A stretch of DNA of 64,000 bases from Phycisphaerae bacterium (GTDB taxonomy: Bacteria; Planctomycetota; Phycisphaerae; SM23-33), in NCBI GenBank assembly GCA_018335035.1, contig JAGXKT010000002.1, positions 1-64,000 of the forward strand. The letters run 5' to 3'. Every line of letters begins with the position of its first letter. Position 1 is the stretch's first letter. The translations under genes were made by a program, and so were the position numbers. Below, piece by piece: positions 1-9,426 of the stretch. A model generated the notes under the pieces. That model did no database searches, was not told where the DNA came from, and saw only the letters and a program-made list of their open reading frames with translations.

Positions 1-55
1 GAGAAGACGCCGCCCGCGCGCTGCGAAAGGCCGTTGACAATCCGGCGCTACGGCG

Positions 56-115
56 CTAAATAGGGACAGTCACCATTTTCGCACTCATGCGAAAATGGTG
101 ACTGTCCCTATTTAG
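56..115. repeat. Perfect 28-bp palindrome (REP/RAYT-like)
   Basis: Arms 56-83 and 88-115 are exact reverse complements around a 4-nt loop (84-87). The arms carry the GTGACTGTCCCTATTT core that, from general knowledge, recurs in palindromes associated with IS200-like/REP-associated tyrosine transposases. No transposase lies in the window, so mobility is inferred. The right arm ends 2 nt before the ribosome binding site of the next gene, so a transcript through it would carry a strong hairpin in the 5' leader. Confidence 0.8.
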
Positions 116-128
116 CAAGGAGACGGAC

Positions 129-1061
129 ATGACGACGTGGAAGGCGTTGTGTGTGTTGGCGTTGGGGCTTTTCATCGCGGCCGGGACGGCCCACGGGCGG
201 TCCGAGGTGTCGCTCAAGGAGCTTCTGGGCGACGACGCCGGCCGGCAGTTGTTCTACCGCAAGTCCGACGGGGCGCTGTTCTATTTCGAGATGCGCTCCG
301 GCGAGATGGTTCGCGTCGGCGAGGCCGTGGTCAAAAAAGGCAAGTTCGACGCCTGGCGGGGGGGCATCAACGCAGACGGGCGGCGGTTTCTCTATCAAAA
401 GGGGGACACGATTCGCGTAGTCAACGACGACGGGGCGGGCGACAAGGCCGTGGTCGACGGCGCCAACCCGCACTGGTGGCGCGATCCGGAAACGGGCACC
501 GATTACGTCGTCTACAACCAGGACGCGGCCAAGATCGACTGGCGCGGCGACGGGACGGGCGGCAAGCCGACGATGCGGGTCGGCGTCGACGGCGGCGAGG
601 CCGAGCAGATCTGGGCCCACTGTTACGACGCGGGTCTTTCGGCCGACGGGACGCACATCGGCGACGCGTACAAGGGCGCGTTCATCGGCAATCGCACGAC
701 CGGCGAGATCGTCGGCAACCTGCCGCCGGACGAGCAGCATTGCGTCGGCAGCATGCTGCCGGACAACACGTATCGCATGCTGTACGAGAAGACGACGACG
801 CATCATTGCATCGTGATCGCGGACACCTCCGGCAAGATCGTCTGGAGCTTCGAGCGGATCGGCTCGGGCCAGATTTTCGGCGAGGCGTCGGCGAACCACC
901 CGGACTTCTGCGTGGTGAGCATGTCGGGCGACCAGAAGTACTACTTGGTGCGGATTTCGACGAAGCACTACGCGGACATGGGCGTCTCGATGGAGCAGTA
1001 TCAGCGTGTCGGGGGCCCGTGGGTGGGGACGCTGTCGGCGGCGGGGGACGGCGCGGAGTAG
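129..1061 (+). CDS. Secreted protein of unknown function, possibly beta-propeller
   Basis: Encodes 310 residues. ATG 129 is chosen because AAGGAG (117-122) lies 6 nt upstream. Residues 1-23 look like a signal peptide (hydrophobic core ALCVLALGLFIAAG, small residues before the likely cut). The mature part has repeated short blocks of the TolB/WD40-like kind, for example NADGRRFLYQKGD, GLSADGTHIG and VIADTSGKIVW, which suggests beta-propeller blades. No catalytic motif is recognised and I cannot assign a function. The gene stands alone between the palindrome and the 16S terminator, which is convergent with it. Confidence 0.8.
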   Translation: MTTWKALCVLALGLFIAAGTAHGRSEVSLKELLGDDAGRQLFYRKSDGALFYFEMRSGEMVRVGEAVVKKGKFDAWRGGINADGRRFLYQKGDTIRVVNDDGAGDKAVVDGANPHWWRDPETGTDYVVYNQDAAKIDWRGDGTGGKPTMRVGVDGGEAEQIWAHCYDAGLSADGTHIGDAYKGAFIGNRTTGEIVGNLPPDEQHCVGSMLPDNTYRMLYEKTTTHHCIVIADTSGKIVWSFERIGSGQIFGEASANHPDFCVVSMSGDQKYYLVRISTKHYADMGVSMEQYQRVGGPWVGTLSAAGDGAE

Positions 1062-1122
1062 CCGCCGTATGAGCGTATGGGTCGGTGGCCCGGGCGCATG
1101 AATCGCTGCGCGGGCGCATGAA

Positions 1123-1149
1123 AAGGCCCCGTCGTGGTGACGGGGCCTT
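1123..1149 (-). terminator. Rho-independent terminator of the 16S rRNA transcript
   Basis: An 11-bp perfect GC-rich stem (1123-1133 with 1139-1149, loop 1134-1138). Read on the minus strand it is followed by TTTTC. It lies just beyond the trailer arm of the 16S processing stem. On the plus strand it lacks a T run but could still slow transcription coming out of the upstream gene. Confidence 0.8.
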
Positions 1150-1157
1150 CTCTGTAT

Positions 1158-1177
1158 AAGTTAACAGTGATGCCGTC
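1158..1177 (-). other. 16S pre-rRNA processing stem, 3' trailer arm
   Basis: This segment is the reverse complement, with one mismatch in 20 positions, of 3389-3408 in the 16S leader. In the precursor RNA the two arms can pair and loop out the whole 16S, as in RNase III processing stalks. That the stalk encloses only the 16S fits a monocistronic rRNA unit. Confidence 0.75.
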
Positions 1178-1336
1178 TTTGTCGGCCGTTACCGGCCGGC
1201 TATCCGAGCTTGGCGACCCTTCGGCTCGCCCTTCGCTACGCTCCGGGTTTGCTGGGGGGTCTTGCTTCGTTCGGACGAGGTTGCGCTGACCTCATATTCC
1301 GTGAGGATCTGTCCTCACGGGTTTCCAGTTATCCAC

Positions 1337-2954
<1,618 letters not shown>

Positions 2955-3388
2955 ATTATCGTCCACTCCGACCGGCGACGAATCGCCAGCCGGATGCGGT
3001 CGAAAGGGTCAACCTGTCGGCCGGGGCTGTTAGGGGCGCCCCGGCCTTGGTCTGCCTGCGCCGTCCCGACATGCGGAACGCCACAGACCGGCCGAAAACT
3101 CAAAATCCTTGGGAGCAACTCGCTCTTGATCTGCGGCCTCATGCCGGCTGCGGCTTCGGCCAGCGGCGTCCGGCTGCATCACCAACCCATGCGGGTTGGC
3201 TGCTTCGCCGTCCTGACCGGCCTCGTCCTCGCCTGTGCCTGCGGCTCGCACCTCAATCGTTCGTTGCTCCATAGGGCTGTCACGAGGATTCTGAGCCGGA
3301 CCTTCGTCGCAAGATGAAGGTCCGTTTCTGGGATCGTGCCCACACGCCCCGGTTGTGACGACCGGTGCGCCGCAGGCCACATCCTCGT

Positions 3389-3408
3389 GACGGCATCACT
3401 GTTCACTT
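3389..3408 (-). other. 16S pre-rRNA processing stem, 5' leader arm
   Basis: The partner of 1158-1177 (19 of 20 positions pair). Just upstream in the transcript lies the boxA-like segment TATTTGAAAAGTGAA (complement of about 3402-3416), the type of sequence linked with antitermination in rRNA leaders. The leader also has a hairpin formed by CCCTTGT (3431-3437) and ACAAGGG. Confidence 0.7.
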
Positions 3409-3475
3409 TTCAAATAGCTGTCTGCCGCATCCCTTGTAGGGCCTCAGCGCCGCCGACAAGGGCACAGAACATCAA

Positions 3476-3504
3476 AGTCTAGCGTAGCGGTCGGACGCCT
3501 GCAA
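3476..3504 (-). promoter_or_regulatory. 16S promoter P2
   Basis: On the minus strand TTGCAG (complement of 3499-3504), a 17-bp spacer and TAGACT (complement of 3476-3481). It lies downstream of P1 in the same leader, giving the tandem arrangement common for rRNA genes. Confidence 0.6.
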
Positions 3505-3592
3505 GCGCCGCCTCGCCAATTTGACGAAATTTTTTCACCCCCGGCGAGACGCGTCTTCGCGGGACCGGCACCTCCGCTCACGCGCGACCCGC

Positions 3593-3622
3593 ATTATAGC
3601 AACAGGCGGGCGGAGAGGTCAA
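3593..3622 (-). promoter_or_regulatory. 16S promoter P1
   Basis: On the minus strand TTGACC (complement of 3617-3622), an 18-bp spacer and a perfect TATAAT (complement of 3593-3598). This is the best sigma-70-type promoter in the window and predicts a leader of about 630 nt before mature 16S. The stretch 2955-3590 otherwise holds only leader structure and P2; I see no protein gene in it. Confidence 0.8.
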
Positions 3623-3731
3623 CCGGCACCGGCGTCTTTTTTCCGCGCCGGGAGTGTGCTATCTTGCTGCGTGCCCCGGCGCCGCAGCGACGCCGGGCGA
3701 CGAGTTCCGCAGCAACACGCAAGGACACCCC

Positions 3732-5831
3732 ATGCCCCGGACCGCAGTACAGAAGATCCTCGCCGAGCACCTGACCGACGGCACGCTGACGCCCGGTGAG
3801 CAGATCGGCATTCGCATCGACCAGACGCTCACGCAGGACGCCACGGGCACCACGGCGTTTCTGCTGCTGGAGGCGATGGGCGTCCCCCGCGTGCGCACGG
3901 AGCTGTCGGTCAGCTACGTGGACCACAACATGGCCCAGTTCGGGCCGGAGAACCACAACGACCATCTCTATCTCCAGTCTATCGCGTCCAAGGTCGGCGC
4001 CGTCCACTCGCGGCCGGGAAACGGCATCTGCCACCAGGTGCACCTCGAGCGGTTCGCCGCGCCGGGCAAGACGCTGCTCGGCTCGGACAGCCACACCCCC
4101 ACGGCCGGGGGGATGGGCATGCTCGCGATGGGCGCCGGCGGGCTGGACGTGGCCGTGGCGATGGGCGGCGGGGCGTTCTACCTGACCTGCCCGCGCGTCA
4201 TCGGCGTGGAGCTGCGCGGGCGGCTGCCGGACTGGGTCGCGGCCAAGGACATCATCATCACGCTGCTGTCGATTCTGACCACGCGCGGCAACGTCGGCTG
4301 CGTGGTGGAGTATTTCGGCGAGGGCGTCGCCTCGCTGCCGGTGCCCGCACGGGCGACGTGCACGAACATGGGCGCCGAGTTGGGCGTCACGACGAGCGTC
4401 TTCCCGGCCGACGACGTCACGCGGCAGTTCCTCGAGGCCCAGGGGCGGGCGGGGGCCTTCGCGCCGCTGTCCGCGGACGACGGCGCCGCCTACGACCGCA
4501 TCACCAAACGCCTCCACGCCAAGCGCGACGCGCAGACCATCGCCGCCATCCGCCGGCATTGCACCGACGTGGCGGTTGGCGACCCGGACGCCGACGGGCG
4601 GGTCGCGGTGTCGTTCGGGCACGTCGTGCTCGATCTGGCCGCATTGGAGCCGATGGCGGCCGGCACGCCCAGCCCGGACAACGTCTGCCGCGTTGCCGAC
4701 GCCGCCGAGACGCCGATAGCCCAGGTGGCGATCGGCTCGTGCACGAACTCCAGCTACCAGGACCTGATGCTGGTGGCGCAGGTGCTGCGCGGGCGGACGG
4801 TCCATCCGAACGTGGAACTGGCGATCGCGCCGGGCAGCCGGCAGGTGCTGGGCATGCTGGCGTCGAACGGGGCGCTGGCCGATCTGGTCGCCGCCGGGGC
4901 GCGGATTCTCGAATCCGGCTGCGGGCCGTGCATCGGCCTGGGCTTCAGCCCGGCCGAGGGCGAGGTCAGCTTGCGGACGTTCAATCGAAACTTCGCCGGG
5001 CGCAGCGGCACGCGGGGCGATAAGGTGTACCTCGTCTCGCCGGAGACGGCGGCGCTGTCGGCGCTGTCCGGGCGGATCGTGGATCCGCGCGCCACGGCCG
5101 CGGAGTGGGGTATCGCCTGTCCGCGGATCAACGCGCCCGAGGCGTTCGCGGTCGACGACGGGATGATCCAGCCGCCGGCCCCGCCCGAGCAGGCCGAGCA
5201 GGTCGAGGTCTTCCGCGGCTCGACGATCGTCAAGCCGCCGGCGGGGGAGCCCCTGCCGGATCGCCTGACCGGCGAGGTGACGATCACGGTCGGCGACAAG
5301 GTCACCACGGACGACATCATGCCGGCCGGGTCGCTGCTGAAATATCGCTCCAACGTGCCCGAGTACGCCCGGTACGTGTTCAACGCGATGAATGAGCCCG
5401 GCGAGCCGACGTTTGCCGACAGGACACTGGCGGTCAAAGACGCCGGGCGTGCGGGCATCATCGTTGCCGGCGACAGCTACGGGCAGGGCAGCTCGCGCGA
5501 GCACGCGGCGCTGTGCCCGATGTTCCTCGGCGTCCGCGTCGTGCTGGCCAAGAGCATCGAGCGGATTCACCAGGCGAACCTCGTGAACTTCGCGATCTGG
5601 CCGCTGGTGTTCGCCGACCCGGGCGACTACGACGACATCGACCGAGGCGACGAGCTGGTCATCGACGGCGTCGCCGAGGCCGTTGCCGGCGGCGAGACCA
5701 TCGCCGTCCGAAACACCACGAAGGACAGCACCTACACCTGCCGCGTGGAACTCGCGCCGCGCCAGCGGCAAATCCTCGCGGCCGGGGGGTTGCTGAACGC
5801 CACGCGGGCCGAGGGCTCAAACCGCTCATGA
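3732..5831 (+). CDS. acn: Aconitate hydratase (Aquifex-type)
   Basis: Interconverts citrate and isocitrate in the TCA cycle in the cytoplasm; 699 residues. The family N-terminus is clear (GEQIGIRIDQTLTQDATGT, then ELSVSYVDHN). The three Fe-S cluster cysteines sit in GSCTNSS and in SGCGPCIGLG, and the swivel domain has the active-site loop GQGSSREH. The C-terminal swivel follows the first three domains, as in mitochondrial-type and Aquifex-type enzymes. ATG 3732 is preferred over an upstream frame extension because the conserved N-terminus begins there and AAGGA lies at 3721-3725. It is divergent from the 16S; a weak TATCTT (3660-3665) may be its -10. It stands alone without other TCA genes. 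Confidence 0.95.
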   Translation: MPRTAVQKILAEHLTDGTLTPGEQIGIRIDQTLTQDATGTTAFLLLEAMGVPRVRTELSVSYVDHNMAQFGPENHNDHLYLQSIASKVGAVHSRPGNGICHQVHLERFAAPGKTLLGSDSHTPTAGGMGMLAMGAGGLDVAVAMGGGAFYLTCPRVIGVELRGRLPDWVAAKDIIITLLSILTTRGNVGCVVEYFGEGVASLPVPARATCTNMGAELGVTTSVFPADDVTRQFLEAQGRAGAFAPLSADDGAAYDRITKRLHAKRDAQTIAAIRRHCTDVAVGDPDADGRVAVSFGHVVLDLAALEPMAAGTPSPDNVCRVADAAETPIAQVAIGSCTNSSYQDLMLVAQVLRGRTVHPNVELAIAPGSRQVLGMLASNGALADLVAAGARILESGCGPCIGLGFSPAEGEVSLRTFNRNFAGRSGTRGDKVYLVSPETAALSALSGRIVDPRATAAEWGIACPRINAPEAFAVDDGMIQPPAPPEQAEQVEVFRGSTIVKPPAGEPLPDRLTGEVTITVGDKVTTDDIMPAGSLLKYRSNVPEYARYVFNAMNEPGEPTFADRTLAVKDAGRAGIIVAGDSYGQGSSREHAALCPMFLGVRVVLAKSIERIHQANLVNFAIWPLVFADPGDYDDIDRGDELVIDGVAEAVAGGETIAVRNTTKDSTYTCRVELAPRQRQILAAGGLLNATRAEGSNRS

Positions 5832-5895
5832 CGGCAAGGGCGTGCGACATGCCGAAGGCACCCGTATGGACAGAGCCCCTGCGGCTGCTTCGTCT

Positions 5896-5978
5896 CGACG
5901 TTCGGAGCTCGACGTTCGACGCGTCCGCCCTGCACGTCGACCATCGCACGTCGAACCCCGAACGTCGAACGTCGAACG
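5896..5978. repeat. Degenerate dyad repeat of ACGTTCGA units
   Basis: Intergenic DNA in which GACGTTCGA-type units on the left (5896-5920) are answered by inverted TCGAACGTC units on the right (5949-5978). The right arm ends in GAACGTCGAACGCCT, found again at 10788-10802. I see no gene here. It may fold as an imperfect hairpin downstream of the aconitase gene. Confidence 0.6.
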
Positions 5979-6033
5979 CCTTTGTACTGATCGCGTGCTG
6001 GATTTCCGCGTGGTTCGATAGGAGCGCCGTACG

Positions 6034-6573
6034 CTGACCGGTTCGGACGACAACGTGGTCGCGGTGTTCGGTTCGAACGCGCCGGTCGCCGGCGACGCGG
6101 CGTACGCTCAGGCCCGAGCGGCCGGGCGGAAGCTCGCCGAGCTGGGCTACGCCGTCGCCAACGGCGGCTACGGCGGCACGATGGCGGCATCGGCTCGCGG
6201 GGCGAAGGACGCCGGCGGACGGACCATCGGCGTGACCTGCCGCATCTGGTCGCCGGAGCCGAACGCCTTTACCGACGAGTGCGTCGTGACCGATACGTTG
6301 GCCGAGCGCGTCGAGACGCTGCTGCGGCTCGGTGCGGCCGGTTACGTGGTGCTGCCCGGCGGGACGGGCACGCTGGTCGAGCTGGCGACGGCGTGGGAGT
6401 TGATGGGCAAGGGGCTGATGCGCCCGCGCCCGCTGGTCTGCCTCGGCGGGTTCTGGCGCCCGCTGGTGGACATGATGACCTCGGTACGTGCGAACGCCGG
6501 GGACATTGTCACCGTCGTCGAGCCCGTCGACGCGCTGGATGGCTGTTTTCCACGGCACGGCGGCGCGCGATAA
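6034..6573 (+). CDS. LOG-family (TIGR00725-like) nucleotide-binding protein
   Basis: A Rossmann-fold protein of the LOG/lysine-decarboxylase-like family. Some members are cytokinin-activating phosphoribohydrolases; the exact substrate is unknown here. The family signature LPGGTGTLVEL is present, as are an N-terminal VAVFGSNAP strand and a GGYGG loop. There is no ATG near the start. TAGGAG (6019-6024) lies 9 nt before an in-frame CTG at 6034, with a stop just upstream; the alternative GTG at 6055 has no ribosome binding site and would leave little sequence before the first strand. About 172-179 residues, usual for the family. It precedes the next gene by about 40 nt. Confidence 0.85.
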   Translation: MTGSDDNVVAVFGSNAPVAGDAAYAQARAAGRKLAELGYAVANGGYGGTMAASARGAKDAGGRTIGVTCRIWSPEPNAFTDECVVTDTLAERVETLLRLGAAGYVVLPGGTGTLVELATAWELMGKGLMRPRPLVCLGGFWRPLVDMMTSVRANAGDIVTVVEPVDALDGCFPRHGGAR

Positions 6574-6616
6574 TGCGGTACACTGATTGTGCTGCCTGGT
6601 TACACAATAGGTGACG

Positions 6617-7555
6617 ATGCGTAACGCGGTGACCATTCTGGCGATTGTGCTGGCGGCCGGGCCGGCTCGGGCGGCCGACGCGGTCGGCGACGTCGAGCAG
6701 GCCGAAGAGTTGCGCGACGTGTTGCTGCGCGGCGGGGCGGTGCCGGTCACCGCGCCGGATGATCCTCGCGAGCAGCCGCTCAAAGTGCCCCTGCCGCCGG
6801 AGGGCAGCAGGGTGATCGACCGCGCCTGCCGGCTGCGTCCGGACCTGCGCAGCGGGTGGGTCGTGCTGGAGTTTATCGATGAGCCGGGGCGGCGCGACGA
6901 GACGTCGCGCTGGGCGCTTCCATGCGAGCGGCTGGAGCGGATGGAGGCGGTCGCCGCCCGGCGCCCCGGCGTCGTGTTCCGCATCAGCGGCGAGACCCTC
7001 ATCCACGACAATCGTCCGTTCCTGCTGATCACCAAGGACCCGGTGGTCGTGTCGCTGGACGGAGAGGGGTCGGAAACCTCCGCGCCCACGACGCGGCCGG
7101 CGACGCGCCCGGGCGAGCGGAACACAGAAACGCCCGAGCCGGCGACGCAGCCGGGTGAGCGGATGCCGACGGCGGACGAGATTTTCGAGGCGATGATGCG
7201 CGACCGTCCCGGGCGTCCGATCGACCCGTCGGGGTACAGGCCGGCTGAGGCCGTGGCGGCGCCGTCGGTGGCGCCGGGCGGCGAGGCCGTGTTGGCGACG
7301 GACGACCGCGAGGTCGTCGCCGATCGCCTTGTGCGCATCCCGAGGGCGGGCCCCGCCGGATGGAAGGAGGTTCGTTTCCGCAGCGACAACACGCTTCGCA
7401 AGCCGCCGATGCGCCTCCTGCCGTGTCGCCAGCTTGCCAAGGCCGAACGGCTCGGCGGGACGCTGCGCGTCTCGGGCCTCGTGACCACCTACAAAGGCCG
7501 GCGCTACCTGCTGCTGCGCAAGTGCATTCGCAAGCGCGACATGGGGCGGCTGTAG
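6617..7555 (+). CDS. Exported protein with two copies of an unknown domain
   Basis: About 312 residues; ATG 6617 is preferred to GTG 6611. A signal peptide ends near ARAADA. Two related modules can be aligned by eye, one from about residue 65 to 140 and one from about 230 to 310. Each has a V-x-D-R-x-x-R start, a central LPC followed by L-x-x-x-E, and an end of the form RxSG...R-x-x-LLxxK (RISGETLIHDNRPFLLITK against RVSGLVTTYKGRRYLLLRK). The linker between them is rich in T/R/P/A (PTTRPATRPGER). The short beta-rich ends recall OB-fold-like modules, but I cannot name the family. A periplasmic or cell-surface location is inferred. Confidence 0.8.
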   Translation: MRNAVTILAIVLAAGPARAADAVGDVEQAEELRDVLLRGGAVPVTAPDDPREQPLKVPLPPEGSRVIDRACRLRPDLRSGWVVLEFIDEPGRRDETSRWALPCERLERMEAVAARRPGVVFRISGETLIHDNRPFLLITKDPVVVSLDGEGSETSAPTTRPATRPGERNTETPEPATQPGERMPTADEIFEAMMRDRPGRPIDPSGYRPAEAVAAPSVAPGGEAVLATDDREVVADRLVRIPRAGPAGWKEVRFRSDNTLRKPPMRLLPCRQLAKAERLGGTLRVSGLVTTYKGRRYLLLRKCIRKRDMGRL

Positions 7556-7556
7556 C

Positions 7557-7679
7557 GACGTTCGATTTTCGATTTACGATGTGCGATTGGCAGCAGTCGG
7601 CGGGTGTTGAGCGTCGCCCGGCGTTGTCGTATCAACCGGCAATCGAAAATCGGAAATTGGCAATCATCGATCGAACGTG
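7557..7679. repeat. Degenerate dyad repeat overlapping a start codon
   Basis: The left arm, with units of the type TTCGATTTTCGATTTACGAT (about 7560-7580), is answered by inverted units such as AATCGAAAATCGGAAATTGG (7641-7660). The right arm runs up to GTG 7677 of the next gene, so that gene has no recognisable ribosome binding site. It is AT-richer than its surroundings. Confidence 0.6.
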
Positions 7680-9389
7680 TCCTTTACGAATCCCTGGCTC
7701 TTGACGGCGTTTGTTCCCGTCGCCGCGGTCGCGGCGTGGGCGCTGCTGCGCCCGGCGCGCCAGATGCTCGCCGTGGCGAGCGTGACGCTCTGGACCGACG
7801 CGCTGGCTGCGCTGGATCGCTCGTCGCGGCGCCCGTCGCGGCGCGTGACGGCGGCGTGGGTGCTGCTTCTGGCCGGGGCGGTCGCCGCGGCGCTCGCGTC
7901 GGCGGGCCCCCGCTGGCACCGGGCGGCGCCGTCGCGCCGCGTGGCGGTGGCGTTGCACGCCTCGGCCGAGCTGGCCGGGGACGGCGGCGCGGCGATGCGG
8001 ACCGCTGCGGGCCGCCTGCTCGATCGGCTCGCGCCGCAGGATCGCGTACAGCTCATCCGCCCGGCCGCGTTGGGGGGGGGCAGCCGCTGGCTGTCGCCGG
8101 ACGAGGCCCGCGCGGCGCTTGAGGACGTCCCGCCGCTTCCCGTGCCCGCGGCCCGGTTGGACCTGCCCGCCGCCCCCGGCGAGGCCCGGTGGGTCTACCA
8201 CGTCGCCGGGCCCGGCGCGGATGAAACGCAAGGCCCGCGCGTCAGCGTCATTCGTCTGGCGGGGCAGCTTCCCCCGGTCGTGATCGAGGATGTCGGCGCC
8301 GAGCGTCTCCCGGACGGCTCGGCGCGTGCCTTCGTGGCCGTGCGGAACGTCTCGTCGGAGCCATGGGGTGGGCAGATTGATCTGCGATCGGTAGCTCCGA
8401 GAGGCAGCGGCGGCGTCGCCGCACTTTCGCGTCTGGCGCCGGGTGCGCGCGCCGAACGGACGTTCGATGTCCCGCCGGTCGAGGACGCCCCGGACGGCTG
8501 GGTCGTCGAACTGCGCGACGCGGGCGGGGCGGTCATACGCGGGCCCGGTGCGGCGGCGTTCCTGGCGCGCACGCCGCGCGAACCGCGACGCGTCCGGCTC
8601 GCCGGGCGCGACGAGCCGCTGCTGCGGCGTTTCGTCGCCGCCCACGACGGTCTGGAGCCCGTCGCCGACCCGGCCCGGGCGCACCTGGTGATCGCCAACG
8701 CGCCGACGGCGCCGCTGGCGCGAGACGTTCCGGCGTTGGTGATCGACCCGGCGCCGGCGGCCGGCCCCGCCGGCTACCGACGCGGCGAGCGGCTGGACAC
8801 CGTCGTGCTGGGCGACGCGCACGTCGCGCCGGGCCCGCTGACCGGCGGCGTCTCGCTGGACGGCGTCATCGTGCGGCGGCTGCGTCCGTGGGTCGCCGAC
8901 GGCGGCCGGGCGAGCGGGGCGTACGTACGCCTCGACGCCGGCGCGATCGTCGTCCAGCGCGAGGCGGACGCGCGGCGCGTGTACGTGGCGTTCGACCTGG
9001 GACAGGCCAATACCAACTTCGCGGCGTACCCGTCGTTCGTGGTGTTCCTGTCGCGCGCCGTCGACTGGCTCGTGCCGCCGGCGGCGTCGGGCTACACGGC
9101 CGTGCCGGCCCGAGCCGCCGCGGGGCGCGGCTGGCAGCCGCTCGCCCGTCCGCACTGGCAGCCGCCGGACGGGCCGTTGCCCTGGCCGGGGCTCTATCGT
9201 GACGGCGATGGCGGGCTTCATGCCGTCGCGCTCGGCGGGCTGTCCGACGCGGGCGCGGCGTCGCCGGCGATCGACGACTTGCCGCTTCCGCAGCCGGTTT
9301 CGTCGCGTCAGCCGCTGGCGTTGTGGCCGGTGTTTGCGATGTTGGCCGGGCTGCTGTGGCTGGGCGGATGGGCCCTCCGCGTTCGCTGA
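7677..9389 (+). CDS. BatA-domain membrane protein
   Basis: 570 residues. The N-terminus (TNPWLLTAFVPVAAVAAWAL, then a second membrane segment about residues 60-77) is the two-helix BatA/aerotolerance-type module (PF07584-like) common in planctomycetes beside MoxR/VWA genes. A long extracytoplasmic middle has beta-sandwich-like stretches but no visible VWA metal site, and a C-terminal helix (about 548-568) anchors the end. By analogy it may interact with VWA partners, but none is adjacent, so its role is open. Start GTG 7677 is the first in frame and lies inside a dyad repeat. The codon use matches the neighbours. Confidence 0.8.
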   Translation: MSFTNPWLLTAFVPVAAVAAWALLRPARQMLAVASVTLWTDALAALDRSSRRPSRRVTAAWVLLLAGAVAAALASAGPRWHRAAPSRRVAVALHASAELAGDGGAAMRTAAGRLLDRLAPQDRVQLIRPAALGGGSRWLSPDEARAALEDVPPLPVPAARLDLPAAPGEARWVYHVAGPGADETQGPRVSVIRLAGQLPPVVIEDVGAERLPDGSARAFVAVRNVSSEPWGGQIDLRSVAPRGSGGVAALSRLAPGARAERTFDVPPVEDAPDGWVVELRDAGGAVIRGPGAAAFLARTPREPRRVRLAGRDEPLLRRFVAAHDGLEPVADPARAHLVIANAPTAPLARDVPALVIDPAPAAGPAGYRRGERLDTVVLGDAHVAPGPLTGGVSLDGVIVRRLRPWVADGGRASGAYVRLDAGAIVVQREADARRVYVAFDLGQANTNFAAYPSFVVFLSRAVDWLVPPAASGYTAVPARAAAGRGWQPLARPHWQPPDGPLPWPGLYRDGDGGLHAVALGGLSDAGAASPAIDDLPLPQPVSSRQPLALWPVFAMLAGLLWLGGWALRVR

Positions 9390-9426
9390 TTGTCCCTGCA
9401 TACAATACCGATGGAGTAGCACCCTA

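Noticed and set aside
56-115. CRISPR repeat
   Set aside because: It is a single palindrome without spacers or further copies.
3594-5771. A 725-codon open frame on the strand opposite aconitase
   Set aside because: It is an antisense shadow produced by high GC; the plus frame matches aconitase throughout with all cluster and active-site residues.
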